Of a stretch of 64,000 nt of DNA, positions 1 through 14,300 are shown one piece after another. Position numbers and translations under genes: made by a program. Below the pieces are notes generated by a model. It searched no databases. It saw only the letters and a program-made list of their open reading frames with translations, and was not told where the DNA came from. Source of the stretch: Gordionus sp. m RMFG-2023 (lineage: Eukaryota > Nematomorpha > Gordioida > Chordodea > Parachordodidae). The stretch's first letter is position 1. Every line of letters begins with the position of its first letter. The stretch is from the NCBI RefSeq assembly GCF_954871325.1, contig NC_088777.1:8099366-8163365 (forward strand), read 5' to 3'.

Positions 1-2389
1 AGAATATATAAATCCCCCTTATAACTTTCCCCATCTTTTAGAGTTTTCCCTTTTGTGCAATTCCTGTTTCTAGAAGTTTTAAAAAAATATATTCTCGATT
101 TTAACATTTTCCAGAATTTCATTATGAATTTCTATTCCTCTGTCCAGTGAAAATTGAAGCTTTGATGTAACATGTTTGATGTCAGATATCCCTACTTATT
201 TCTTTTAAGATCCTGTTTCTTATATATGTTGGCTTTTTGTATTCCAATTACACAAAACAATGATAACTAATACGGGGTTTCTATGATAAATAAAATTATC
301 ACTATAAGACTGCCTGGGTATACTTATGTTTTATTGTGTTTAAAAAGATTTTTTAAAATTTGATATTTTACATTGGAAAGCTAAAACAGGTTCATTTTTC
401 GGACAATTATTAATTTTTATAATACCTGAAGCTGGGGGAAGCGAATGCCAAAAGTTTCAAATCATTTATTTTATGAAAGCTATTTTTTTTCACTATTTCC
501 TAATATATCTTTTACATTGATATCTATGATGCATGTGAATAGGTAATAGCAGCGACCAAAACCATTTTATAAATATATATATTAACACTACTCTCTACCT
601 CTTTAATCCTAGGCACCCTTGGACAAAATAGCTTCCTACTCCTCTTCATTCTAGATCTTCTATCTCTGACACTTAAAAAATGGTGATGATTTCTCTGTAA
701 TACCAAATTTAAAATCGTAGTATTATCGCTCTACTTTTTCCTTAACAACAATGGTTATTTAATAATGTTAAGTAGCATCTAAGGTTATTTTGGACAAGTT
801 GTTGTTTACTTCCTTGTTTGAATCGCCGCCACAAAATAATAATTTTATACTTAGATTAACCCATGATAGCAGACCTTATGAACTCTGTAAAAATGCATCT
901 AGCCAATATCAGCATTTTGTTCCCCAGTATTGGCTTAGACAATTTTTAAGGCTAGGTAAGCCTATGATAATTATTTTGGCTAAGTCTAGCCTAAGTTGGT
1001 TAAGGCTATGCCTGAGCCGATTTAGTTTAGCTAAGGTTATGCCTGAGCCGATTTATAAAATAATGTTAGGATAAAATAATGTTAGGTTAAGGTTATGAAT
1101 AATTTAAATAAGAATAATGTTTGCAAATACATCTGTGGATCATCTCATTTTAACGTTTTACTATTTATTTATTTTTTACCTTAGTTTTTTTATTTAGACT
1201 TTTTTAAATTTTATAATAACGCCTGAGATTTCCACATTTTTACAAATGATATTGACTCTTACATTAAAATCTTGAATCTCTTGAATCCCTTATTTGTAAC
1301 TTTTCTTTTTTATAAAAAAAAATTTGAATATTAATTTTTAATTCATTTTTATATTTTAGCCGTTATTTATTTATTTTTTCTTAAATTTTCTTTATTATTC
1401 ACGATTTTTTTTTAAATTTTCCTTTTATTTTATTAACTATTAAATCAATTATTTCATAAATGTATATTTAAATTCCCTTTTTTTTTAATTTTGAATTTAT
1501 CGTCCCATATATTTCCAGAGTATTATTTGACCGATAATAGCCGATTTCTTTTTTGTTTCATTTCGATAGATTTATTGTCAATTTGTGCTAATTTATTTTA
1601 TCAAGTTATACATTTATTTTATCATAGCTCCCTTTTCATTCTATCGGATTTTATCTTTATCATCTATTTTTCATTTTTATTCTGAATTTTGCTCTTCGCC
1701 ACTTTAATATATGGACTAATGAAGATATTGATCAATATTTATTAGATAATAATCTATTATTAAATTAATGTTTGATAAAAGTTATAATAATTATTATTAG
1801 AATAAAACATTCTATTCTATTGAATTACACTAGCGTATTTATTTCGGACAAATGTGATAAATAAATGTAAATTGGAATATATATGCAATAAGATTTAGTA
1901 ATCGGTAATATTTTTGAAAAATATTTCAGCCGATATTAAAAATTTTTGGCCTGGTGTATGGGAGGGGAATTTATGCCATTGGGTAGTAAGCAGTGTAAAG
2001 CGTAATCCCTTGAAATTTACAATTTGATTGAAATTCTTAATGGACGATATCTGCTACGCTCAAATTTCTTCTCGATAATTTTCGATTTACTTATGTTAAA
2101 TTTTTAATATCCATACTTATTTTATAATTGTACTCTTATTTTTGATTAAGACAAACCAATTATGGGTGCTAGTCCTATATATTTATCTTTTTATATCTTT
2201 AGCAAATTTTTTTTAAACAAAGCAATAGAAATAAAATAATGACTACTTCTATTTTAGTATAAGTTATATAATGCCAATTGGTAGTAAAAGTTAAATCTGA
2301 CAGTCATGTTAGCTAAGAAAATTTTGTGGTAGGTTTCATGCATTCTACTAAATGCTCATCTACGGTGCTAGCCATATGTTTTTTAAATA
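1..2389. other. 5' flank of EXOC2, no recognised gene
   Basis: AT-rich sequence upstream of the EXOC2 start. I see no confident gene. A weak coding-like patch lies at about 784-955: it is open in one frame, less AT-rich than its surroundings, has no ATG, and ends just before a donor-like GTAAGC. It could be a non-coding or upstream exon, but nothing in it is recognisable. Just after it, about 995-1085, short degenerate tandem units appear: a GGCTATGCCTGAGCCG-type unit twice, then AAAATAATGTTAGG twice. A promoter for EXOC2 must lie somewhere here or nearby, but no core motif can be defended in such AT-rich DNA. Confidence 0.4.
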
Positions 2390-5300
2390 ATGCCTCCTCC
2401 ACCTACTAAAGAACCTATGGTCACTGGGATCTCGCCTAAAGAAGGTCCGCCAGGAACTAAAATAGCCATTAGAGGTGAAAATTTAGGCAATAATGCTAGA
2501 GATTTAATAGGTAATAAGAAATATTAATTTTTATAAAACTTAATATTATTAAAGCCCTAAGAATATGTCAAGTTGATTGTTTATTAACTGCTGAATGGAT
2601 ATCTAAAAATAAAATATTAGCTAGAACTGGGCCTTGTAAAGGGAAAGGTGATGTTATTGTTGTAACTATATCTGGCGGTGTTGGAACAAGTACAGTTCAG
2701 TTTAGAGGATTTTTTGAGCAAGCAGGTAATAATTTGATATACAAATTGTTACTATTGTTTTATTATATAAATTTAGGGCCATTACAAGAATCGGCAGTAT
2801 GGGTAGATGAATCCAAATATTTTGTGCCGATAGGACTTCCAAAAAATCAACCACTTTCAAAATTAGAAATTACTAACTTTTTGGATGATCCACTTAATTT
2901 AGTAGCTGACATCAAAGGAAAAGATAAAATGTTTATATTTTTTTATTAATATATTAATTATGGTATTCACTGAAAATGAAGATAATTATATTTAAAAAAA
3001 AATATTCACATAACAATATATTTCTTTTCTTTGATATTTTGAACTTTTTTTAAACATGTTCCTCCTATTTTTTAGCCAAAAATATCCCATTGATGATATA
3101 CAAGAATTGTATCCTGATAATTCAGGTAATCTTATGCAAGAAAATTTTTTACCATCATGGTACCTTTTGGAAAATCATCATTTTAACAGGTATATTATAT
3201 TTTTGTTGCATGCATATCTGGAGCTTATCACAATTTTTAAAAGCTAGATTTTTTAGGCAAGGAGAACTTAATAAGTTTTTCTTATGAAAATGTACTAATT
3301 ATGCACTTTTAAAATCTATTATTAAATAATATTCTTGTTAGGCCTATTCAAAAATGAATATCAGTTAAAGTGTGAATTTTCCTTTTTAATATTTTATACT
3401 AAAGTATATTGATATTGTATAAAAAAAATTATCACACATTATTAAGTTGAAGATTTTTCCTCATAATATGGTTTGTTAGCCCTAAAACTAATCAGAGGTA
3501 AGCTGATCCAGCATCTACATGAGTGGGAGGGGCAGAAACAGTTTGCATCCAAAATTTTTTGTGGGTGAGTAGGGGTAGGATTTAAGGGTGGTAGACTATG
3601 GCTAGGATAAATTTAATGGGTTGTTATCTATCAAATCTTTAAAAATGTATTGTTATATAAATTAACCAAACATCAACCAAATCTATATATGGCACACAAT
3701 CATAGACATTGTTTTCCAAATAAAACTATTTTTGTATCATTTTTGTATTAAAAGGGTTAAAAATTCTATCAGTAAACTCATATTAGTGCAAACAATATAC
3801 TACAGTGGTGTTGACTAGATTTAATGTAAAACATTTCCATTTTTTAAAATTTATTTGAAAATAAAAATTGGTATAATCAATAATGTGGGAATATCGGCAC
3901 TGAAGGTGGTGAATTTTTTTAGAGGGGTAGACAGATTTTTATGGGCGTTTGCATCCAGTGAATATCCTGCATATCGATGCTGAGTTGATCTAATTATCAG
4001 ATTAATATTAATCTGACCACTATGTTTTGATATTATTTCCTTTACCTACTATTTTTTCTCCAAAAATATTATACATAATGAAATTTATGAGTGTTTGAGT
4101 ATATGTACTTTATTGATGAATTAGAGATCTGTAAAGTCAGCTTGAAAAGCCAGCCATTGGGATAGGTATGATCCAATTATAAATTTATAAAATGGCTGTT
4201 GTAGAAATAGATCAAAGAATATATTATATTAGATACATTTAAAAATTTAAAAAGTTAAATTTATAAAAAATAGCAAAAAATGTTTTTGTGGAAATTCATA
4301 TAATATTTGTTATTCTTCAAATTTTCTAAACAAATATTTTTTTAGATTATATTTTAATTTAAAAAAGACTCAATATTGGTATTGGCAAAAAGATGTATTG
4401 GTTTGTGCAACCTCTGATATTTTTATATATTAATTTAGACAAGTGGGTAATATTGTAAGAAACCTTAATACCCCCATTTTATTAAATTTGAAAAGTAATT
4501 TAAAAAATTTTTAGAATATATTTAATATATTACTCGTTTTTAATTCTACTCCGAATCATTCTAATTATTCCAAACTAATCAAATATTTAATTTAATTGTA
4601 GCATATAAAATTTAAGTTTATTCTAAAAATTATAAATATCCTCTTGATCCTATACCATAAAAAAGGGAGTGATTCAGACTGATGGTTAGTGTTTTTAATA
4701 GGTTGGTTGCATAAAACCCAGGGCTTGGGTATAAAAATCGTACTAAACCAACTCTGAGCATGAACACCAAGCACAGACACGGGTTTCAGATCCAGGGCAC
4801 AAACCCATATATTTTAAGTTGTTTTTCTTGACTTTATAAAAGCATGTATGGTTGATTGAGGTATCTATCGATAGCTAATTAAAGATCCATTAAATAGAAA
4901 GCAAGTCAAGTGCTTCCTCTCGATGGGTAAAGCAATTATTGGGCGGGATCTGAATAACTTGATCAGCGTTAAATATTGATATGATAATGGTTATCGAATA
5001 ACAGTTGTAAGATTATATAATAATATTCAGATTCGCTCTACCATAATATAGTGCGGATCTAGATCTTATTGACAGGAATAATTTTAACTTTTAATTATAT
5101 ATAAATTCTATATGGGTATTATATTTTGAATACAATGTTGTCCTACTCAATAATCACCAATGTCAATGGGAATTGGGCCGGGAGGGTCAAGAAGGTTTAC
5201 CTTTATTAGATATAAAATATTAGGTATCTTCTCCAGTAATTTGGTAAAATCTCGCATATCCTTATATTGTATTGCTAACTTTAACTTAACTCAGATTTAA

Positions 5301-8300
5301 ATTTCTAATAAGTTTATTAAATCAAGATTATAATATAATATTAATACTGAAGTGGTGGGGCCTCAATTACGGGTAGTAGGAGACACCTCGCCAGTCTGTC
5401 CTTGTGAGCGTATGTGCCACGTAGTATGTTAACTTTAAAAAAAACTTAATTAAAAAAACTCGAGAATGAAACGAAAATTATTTAACATCAAACGGACAAG
5501 TATTTTATAAAAAAAATTCTATTTTATCATTGTAAAAAAATTAATTAATTATAAAAATTTATAAACTAAAATATAAGATCCACCAGGTAAACTTAATAAT
5601 TAGTCTCTTTTATAAAAAGCGCAATTATAAATTAAAATAAAATTGCAAGTGAAAAAGAACGTTTTTGCGAAGAGGAGTTGTGTTAGCTTTTTGCTCCTTT
5701 CCCTTTAGCAGCTGAGAAATGCTGGCTAAATGGTTACCCTTTTATTTATTGATTTAGTCTGTACATTGTGAATATCTTTTAAGGGTCATATTTTCCCCTA
5801 TTTTTGACATGAATTCTTGGATTAAACTTAGGTTTAAATACTTTTCTACCGATTCCCTTTCTTCGAGAGAAAGTAATCTTTTTTTAGGAAGAGATTCAAT
5901 TTTTTTAAAAAAAATCTATTTATACGATTTTTATAAATTTATTTTAACGTATAATTTTACTTAAATCATGATTTGTGTGTTTATCAACCATTGACACAAT
6001 TTTTAGGAAGTATGTAGTTGTAGTGTCCTTGTGTTTAAGGCACACACTAAATTTAAATAAGCACATTTTACGGAATGTTGATATATTCCTTATATTTTTT
6101 GAGCATTATTTTTTGTATTAAGCCACCATATTTACTAATAATCCTTTTGATATTTAAGAAGATTTATGAGCTCTTCAGGGTGAGGAGCTATTAACAAGGT
6201 AAACCTTGCAATATATAAATTAACTAAGTTTAATTGCTCATATTCTTCAATCATGCTAGAAAATGAAGCATATCACATAAATATTGCTCCAGGATGTGTC
6301 ATCTGTAAATAAAATATGAATATTTCACAATTTATTATATAAAGTTAAATATTCAGGTATTTTTAAAAAAAATATCTAATGGATTTATTTAACGTAGGAT
6401 TTGGGTCTAAAAATCTGGCAAGCTCATTTAAAAATTAAGATTTTATTATTAATTATAAGTAGGATAAGGGATATTATCATAGACTATTTAAATCTAGAAA
6501 TATAATAAGTTAAGAAAAATTATAACTTTAAAAGAGTTTTGTAATGCACTCTAGTTCCTAGTATCTACTTCGGCAGGTTTATTGATAAAATAATTAAGAA
6601 AAATTATTGCTTTTATGGTTGTTCTGAAATATTATTAGGTTTATTTTTAATAAAATGGAAGTATTAATTTTTAAACATAGCGGGTTATCATCTGAAAATG
6701 AATTGTCATGTGATAAAATGTATGATTATTAATAATATCGGGGTTAGTTCTAGCCACGGCCCTTTTATTATGGGTATTGATATATAAAATGGAACCTTAT
6801 TAAAAACTTATTTTAAAAATATCATTTTGTTTTAGTTTAGGATTTTAAATTTAAATATAGATGGTCACTGAAACTTATATTCAAATTCTAACAATTTAAA
6901 CGTAAATTTGTGCTAATAAATTTTTTTCATAGATAATAAATGGACTATAGTTTGATTTTTAAGTAGAAATTTTAATATAATTTTTAAAAATATAATTAAA
7001 AAAATTTAAAATTAAAAAAAATAATAATATGCCATCTTGCGGATTTAATATTATAGATTTAAATTTTAAAATATTAATTACTTTAAAGGTATTTAATAAA
7101 AATATTTAAACCCCTACCAGAATATAATTAAATATAGAAATTACTTTTTATAATTACTCAAAATAAAAGATAGGGGAGACTGGGGTTAGGTAAACCCCGG
7201 GGCTTGGCAAACCACTTAATCTCATTTTAAAATTAAATACACCAGAAGGTTAAAATTTTATCCTAATATAGTTTTCATTAGTATACATCTAGGACAAAAT
7301 ATATTTTGAAATAATTAATTACTAAAAATTTTATTTTTTCAAAAGATTTTTACATAACAGAATTTTAATTTTTATTAAAATATATAATCATTTATATGTA
7401 AATTAAATTTTATTACAAAGTTTAAATATTCTTCTATAATTTGGGTAAGTTTTATGAGTATTTATCAAATCTAGATATTATTTCAATCATGATTTGTCAA
7501 TTTAGAGTTAGCGGGGTTTGCTAAACCATACACGTCAATTATGGCAATTAATAATGAAAAAAATTTCAAAATCTTGAAAAGGCAATTTCATGGCTGTTTA
7601 TGTTTGGTATTTAGGATTTATGCTAAGAAATCTTAATCTCCTTAAAATTCATATTTTTTATGTCCAAAATGTTTATTAAATTAGCCAAAATTAAGTTTCA
7701 ATTTTTATATATAATTAGCTTCAAATAAGTATTATGATATTTTGAACAATAAAACAATAAAATTATTCTATACATATCATTATTAATAAATAAAAATGCA
7801 TTTCAATTTATTATGCCCTAAAAAACCCAATGGTTTAGGAAGCCCCTTGAAGTGGTTTGCCTCACCCCGCTATTGGGGCTTGTTGAACAAAATTTTCACT
7901 TTTACAAAAAATTAAATTTAAAAAAAATGATTTATATTCTTAAGATTATTTATAAGGCACCTTTATAGAGTATAGTTTTAGGTATCCAATCACATATTAT
8001 TTTTTATATTATCTATAAAACAACAAGAGCTATAGCCAATTTTGTAAAAATTCGTTCGACTAACCCCAGTCTCCCCTATATGTTATATAGCGTGGCGTCT
8101 CTAGTTTCTATATAAAACTTTTCTTTTAACTATCACGTTGTCCACTTCAACTATTAATTCAAACTACAAATTAACTTGATAATTTAACTTTATTATTTAA
8201 CCAAAAAATATTATAATTTTTAAAGCGAAGAAAATTAACTGTAAAAAAATTACAATTTCGCTTCCCTTTTATAGGGAAGCACAAATCATCACAAAATAAT

Positions 8301-11300
8301 AAAAATTTCTCATATCTCTAACTAATTTTTGTATAAAAATAACATATCAAAAAAAATTTAAACACACTTTCAGAATGATTTCGCCAAATTTAATTATTAT
8401 AATTTAAAAATAAAACGCGAATATATGTATAAACACGACTCATCATTAGTTTCAAAAATCATTGAATATATATTGACGTCTTCATTTCCCCAACAATTGA
8501 CTCACTTATGACATTAACAATATGTATTCTTTTTTATAAACAAATTTAATTTCTCGTCCACATAATTTTCGATTACAGTGAAGTGAAACGAGTATTATTA
8601 TTTTTAAATATACAATAAAGTAAGATTTTAATTGAAATTAAATGTGGATAAAAAATAAAGATTAAATTAAACGTCATGCATGTTTAAATATTAATAATAA
8701 ATTATGTTTTAAATTTATATAGTGTTGTTAAACTGCTCATTTTGAGCCGATTTTTAAAAACGGCTAACTCACTATTTTAGCCAAAGAATTAGTACCTAAG
8801 GCTCCAGATTTCGCTAATAGATTTCTAGACCTTTGTGCCATCTATGAGCAAAATCTTCAGGCTTGAGTAATATTTTTCTGGATAAAATATTGAGTTAGCC
8901 GTTTTGAAAAATTGGCTTAAATCGAGCCGTTTAACACACTAATAATTTTGTGATGAAAAATGGCAGTCACATGCATTTTTTTTATATTTTTGAAGTTGCT
9001 TTATTTTTTTTTAAGTTATTTACTAAGATAATTAATTTTTTAAGAAAATATTTTTTTTATTAAATTTAACTTTAATTTTAAAAATAAAATTAAGTTTTTT
9101 TATATTTTGGAAGTCAAGTTTATTATTAATTTTTATTTTTTTATGAAAAGGATAAATTGAAGATTATATATATTTTGATTTCAGAATAGGCAAGAAAAAA
9201 GACGTTTGTTTGTAACCAACCCCCCCCCCCCCCAAATAAAAACGTTCCAAAAGTATTCTAAATATCCCAATTCGAGCTCAATCTTGCCAAATTTATAAGC
9301 TGATGTTATCAATTGTACTTATGTTATGTAACATACATTTCTAAAATTAGAAAAAAATATAGCAATGAAATTAAACAAATCCGGCATAAAGTTCAATTCT
9401 GAGCTAGGATGGTATAGCTGGAATTAATCGCTCGGCTAACCAACATAATAATTCATTTTAGTCCTATTTTTTTGGTATTTCTAAGCCCTAAGTGGTCTCG
9501 ATTAAAATTTTTTAACCCTAAGCTGAGAACCATAGAAATTGTCATGTTTATATTTTTGGTAAATATTTTTTATAATAAACAAAGCTTAAATGAGATTTAT
9601 TTATTTTTTACTTTTTATTGGGTGGGTCTGTGCTCGGGGTTCGTGCTCAGAGCTGGTTTGGTCAATTTTATAGACCCCCAACGGGTCTGGGTTTTGCACA
9701 ACCAACCAATTAACAACACTACCCCTATTTATAGATTGGGTGATATATACTTATTAATTTATCATATTTTAATATTGAATATATCTATTAATTTAATTTT
9801 TATAACTTGTTTATATCATAAGAATAGAATCTAAACTCAATTAAATAGAGGATATAAAAAATTTTAGCCGGTGCAAACTTTTAATTAAATTCCTACCTAG
9901 ATATTTTTATATTTAGTAATATTGACATTTATGACTTACATGTTAACATTTAATATAATTTTTTAGTTTTACTTGTAAATTTAAAATAAACAAAAATATA
10001 ATTATAACATAGTTTTAGAGTATTGAGAGCATATTTTTTTTATATTCTAATTCTTATAAATTTATTTAACAGTTTGCTTCAAACATCAAAACGATTTGGT
10101 ATGGCCTTAGCCACAATTGACTTTTTTATTTTTAAGAAAGACTATTGGCTTAATATGTGATAGTTAAACAAATTTTTTAACCTTTCTATTTAATGAGATA
10201 TAATTTCATTGTTTAATTGATAAATTTTAATAATCAATTTTTAAAAAAAATTATTTTGCCATTACATCCACTATATTTTTAACGATTCCTACCATATTTT
10301 AACCTGCCTGCATTCATTCCCTTCCACGTGAAAAACTTCAACGAAATTCCATCTTAATAGATTGAATAAGATATACTTTACACATGCTGGAATACATTTC
10401 TAGTCAAATCAAATTTATTTTTAAATTTGAAAATCGCATTCCATAAAATATTAAAATTGAAAGGTTTCCGAATCTTGATGGATTCTATTATTCCAATATT
10501 GATTTAAATCGTATTCTAACACTAATATTCTTACATTTTTTTCACTTATAATGGGCTTTTCCACCTTGTTTTTAGCGTTTTGATTTATTCCCCAAACATC
10601 TTATAGTTTACAATGTTTAATTCAATTTATCACATTTCCCATTTTATTAACGGTTATATTTTTTTACGCCAGTTACGAAGAACTCAAAGCCGGTTTGGAA
10701 TATCTCAAGGCAAATGTTAACCTCAAGACTGAAGGCCCCTACTCCTTCATAAAGACGAATCTCACCGCTTTCCTGGGTTGCTTAGATTCTTTAGAAAGTT
10801 TGTGATTATATATATAATAAAATAAATTTAAAAAACTTACACCTACATCGTAATCTTATTGATGAATGAATGACTTATAGTTGATGCTTTTTATAACAGT
10901 TTAATACTCTCTCTTCCCCATAATTAAATTAGGTAAAGGAAAATTGATTTTTAATATATATGTATATAGCTTTTTAGTCACATGGTGTTGAAAAGATACA
11001 TATTTATTGGGAAAAGATACTTATGTATTGGAAAAAGACACCATGTGATTGCGATATATAATTTTATAAAAGTATTGAATAGTATCTAGATACTTGCCCA
11101 TTCCTTGATAAAGCCATACTATTTTTCTAATCAAATTTATCAATAATATATTTTTTGGCCAAAATTATATTAAACCAATTTTTTCTTAAACAAAATTTAA
11201 ATAGCGCTGAATCATAAAATGGAAGAAGACGCTCAAATTTTTTCCCCGCAAGCCTCTTACAAATTGTTCGATCAGCTGGAACACCAATTATCACGTTTTA

Positions 11301-14300
11301 AAATGTTTTTTTTTCTAAAAAATGCTTTATAGAATGAATAAACTTGCAATTAAATATCCAGAGATTACCACTTCTACATGTTGATCAGATCCTTATCCCT
11401 CCCCTTTCCCTAGGTCCATCTTTTCCTGACAAAATCGTATTAAAAATACATATCAAATTTTTTTGCCTGGATTATGTTAATTATAGAAGCAAACGAAAAG
11501 GCCAAATCACTCTTTTCCGACATCTTGGGTAATAAGGCCAAAGCTGATTCGACTCGAAACGCTTTAGCATTGATCAATAGGTTTAGAATCTGTTTCAATC
11601 TCCCCAGAGCTCTCACAAAATGGATAGCCAAAGGTTTGTTACACTATAAAATGTATTTTTTTTCTGTTCTAACCTTAATTTAAAAAAATTTATTTGAGAT
11701 TTATAAGGTGCTTACTGTTGTGATTATTAGTGCTACCTATTTTTTTTTATTATGATTATGGATTTTAAGGAAAAATAAATAAAATGATATGTTTTTAACA
11801 ATTATATAAAAAAAAATTGTGTTTAAATAAAATAAAATTAACGTTAAATAAAGGACATCTATGAAATTTATGATCTAATACAATGTTATTATGGGTAGTG
11901 GCCATCAACCCCAACTCTTTATAAAATAATTACACCAAAATGGTTTTAAAATAATAAGTTATAATCAAAAATATTTAAAAAAAACTTAATTTTTTTAAAG
12001 TCTATATCACGGAGGGTAGGGCCCATGTTTAGTTAAAATAATATTATATAGTAAGTCTAGAGATTTGGCAAAGATATCTAAACTTTTCTGCCATATACGA
12101 ACGAAATCTCTAGGCTTTACATAATATTGTTTTGGCTAAAAGCTTAATCGGGTCGTTTTTAATAATTGACCCAAATGCGGTTTTTTGATCATTCTGATGG
12201 TATTGCCTCGTTTATGACGATGACGAAAAAGAGTGATACCGTAGCTTAAATTACATAATACTAAATTATACATCTATATTATTTTTTACGCATGAACGCC
12301 GCATCGCGTTACCATTATCACGGTTATGCCTATTCAAAAAAATTAAAATATTCGATTCCGAATACGATCATTTATTTAATTCGAATAAAACGAATTATTT
12401 GGAATATTTAATAAATTGCTTTTAATAAATCTAACATTTGCCATTTCTATTTGATAACCGGCTAATCTAACAGGTGATGTGATGTGATTATATAAAAGGA
12501 TTAGCACAAATTTAAAAATATTTGAAGTGAAAATTGAAGTAATACTTAAATTTTTATTTGCCATATTTTGAATCGGTGGAATGGCACCTACCCAATTATT
12601 GAAAAAGGTTTATTGTTAAAGCATGCAAGTCGATGAAGTAATAACTAATATTATAAAGCTTCAAGAAAAGCAATTATCAGAGGTAAACTAAAATTTATAA
12701 GTGGGGAATAATATAATACTTTGTTAACATATAGGAGGAATAGGAGGATCTTATAAAAATTAAAGCTATCCTATTGCCTTTATAGGAAACTACAAATATG
12801 GTATGTGGGGGAGAATTATCTTACTTATAATTTGTTTATACCCTATTATATTCTAATTCTTGAACACCTAAAAAATGGATTTCTATAAATCTTTTAATTA
12901 TGGTTAGCATATGATATTGGGCCATTATAATTTAACTACTGATGATGCAATAGAATATTTTAAATCAATATCTGCTGATTATGATATTGATATATCCAAG
13001 TTAATGGACAAATTTAAAGAGATTTATAACAGCTACATAATGATGAAATTTAAGAAAAGAGATTAGACCTTGTTTTAAAACAAAATAATCTGTGTGAAAT
13101 TGATTTTTAACTGAGTGAGCCAAGATCAAAGAGTGATACTGTCCCACTAATGTGGTGGAAGGCAAATGCATGTCGTCCCCATACTCTCGAAAATGGTAAG
13201 GGATTACTTATCTATAGAAGGAACATCAACTGCTTGTGAAAGACTTTTCCCAGTTGGAACTAATTTGTTGTGAAAAAAACGCATGTCATATAAAGGAAGA
13301 AAATATAAAAAAAACTCTTTGCCTTAAAAATTAAAAATTAATTTAAATATACATTTTAATTTTGTTTATAACTTTATTACATATATTTTATCATCAGATT
13401 ATTATGATAATTTATTTCTGTTTAAAATTAAATTTGTCAATATATTTGAGTATGATTTATTTTATTATGAAATAATCAAGCCAATATAGGTATAATTTAT
13501 AAATATTGAGCGAAATAATGAAATCACCACCGCTTTTAACTTATATTTCAAAAAATATTATAGTTGTGATATCTGCTGTTATTTCGCTAGCGATTAATCT
13601 GGCATCGCTTAAGCGAATCGGGCATACCATAAATTCAGCGTAACCCTGAATTCATAGTTAGCGTGAATTCGCGACGAAGTATACATAATATTATGCATTT
13701 TTTATTCTTCGCCGCGAATTCGTGCTGTGAATTTAGGGTAAACGAGGAAAATTAGATGTTCATGGAATTAAAATCAAATTCTCTAAATTATGAAAATAAA
13801 GTAATAAACATGTTTTACCTTTATATATCATAGTAGGATGGATAAAATATTCTGGTCGTATCGCTATTCTTTATCTGATTCGTTATTTAATTTATATGTA
13901 TTTTTTTAAATTTTATATAGGAGATTACGCAATGGCCATAAACGATTACAATCGTGCTAAATCTCTTTATTTTTACAATGTTCCCATCACTGGCTTAGTT
14001 CCCAACGTTCAAAATACTAGTGTCAGCAGTTCAGGGGGATTAGCGGACATACCTATATTTAAAAGAGGTTATTCCTTAAATTTATCTCTTAAAATATCTA
14101 TTTAATAATATAAAATTTTAGTAATTTATCGTCTGCTTTTTTTTCATTCCTTTTTATAGTGCGCCCAAATTGAGCGTTTGCGTTTTACCGTACCTTTTTA
14201 ATAAAAATAAACTTAGCGCATCCCTTGTTTAAATTGAGGTTGTCATTATTTTTGTATCGAAGAATTAAAACTTTAAATAAGTTATAAAAATTGGTTTTTG

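Larger units (their letters stand above)
3190..10672. other. EXOC2 intron 4 (7.5 kb), repeat-bearing
   Basis: Longest EXOC2 intron, between the exon ending LENHHFNR and the one starting [11 protein letters not shown]. It holds the 910-bp inverted-repeat element (7170-8079), a foldback hAT-like MITE (8720-8941), two inverted copies of a GGTTGGTTG-type repeat (4686-4800 and 9612-9735), a poly-C tract (9220-9233) and a fragment related to the TGTCGTATTGGGA foldback family at about 10340-10500. The rest is AT-rich with no coding signal. Confidence 0.7.
11634..13920. other. EXOC2 intron 7 (2.3 kb), transposon remains
   Basis: Holds a partial family A foldback (12031-12186), a hAT transposase remnant (12620-13340) and a short family D foldback (13640-13742). 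Around 12340-12420 is an ATTCGATT/CGAATA-rich patch that has a relative near 18320-18400 in intron 15. The remainder is AT-rich and featureless. Confidence 0.7.

Noticed and set aside
790-1074. 94-codon frame upstream of EXOC2
   Set aside because: It begins at TTG, not ATG, runs into a degenerate tandem repeat and has no recognisable product. It is left as a weak patch in the flank entry.
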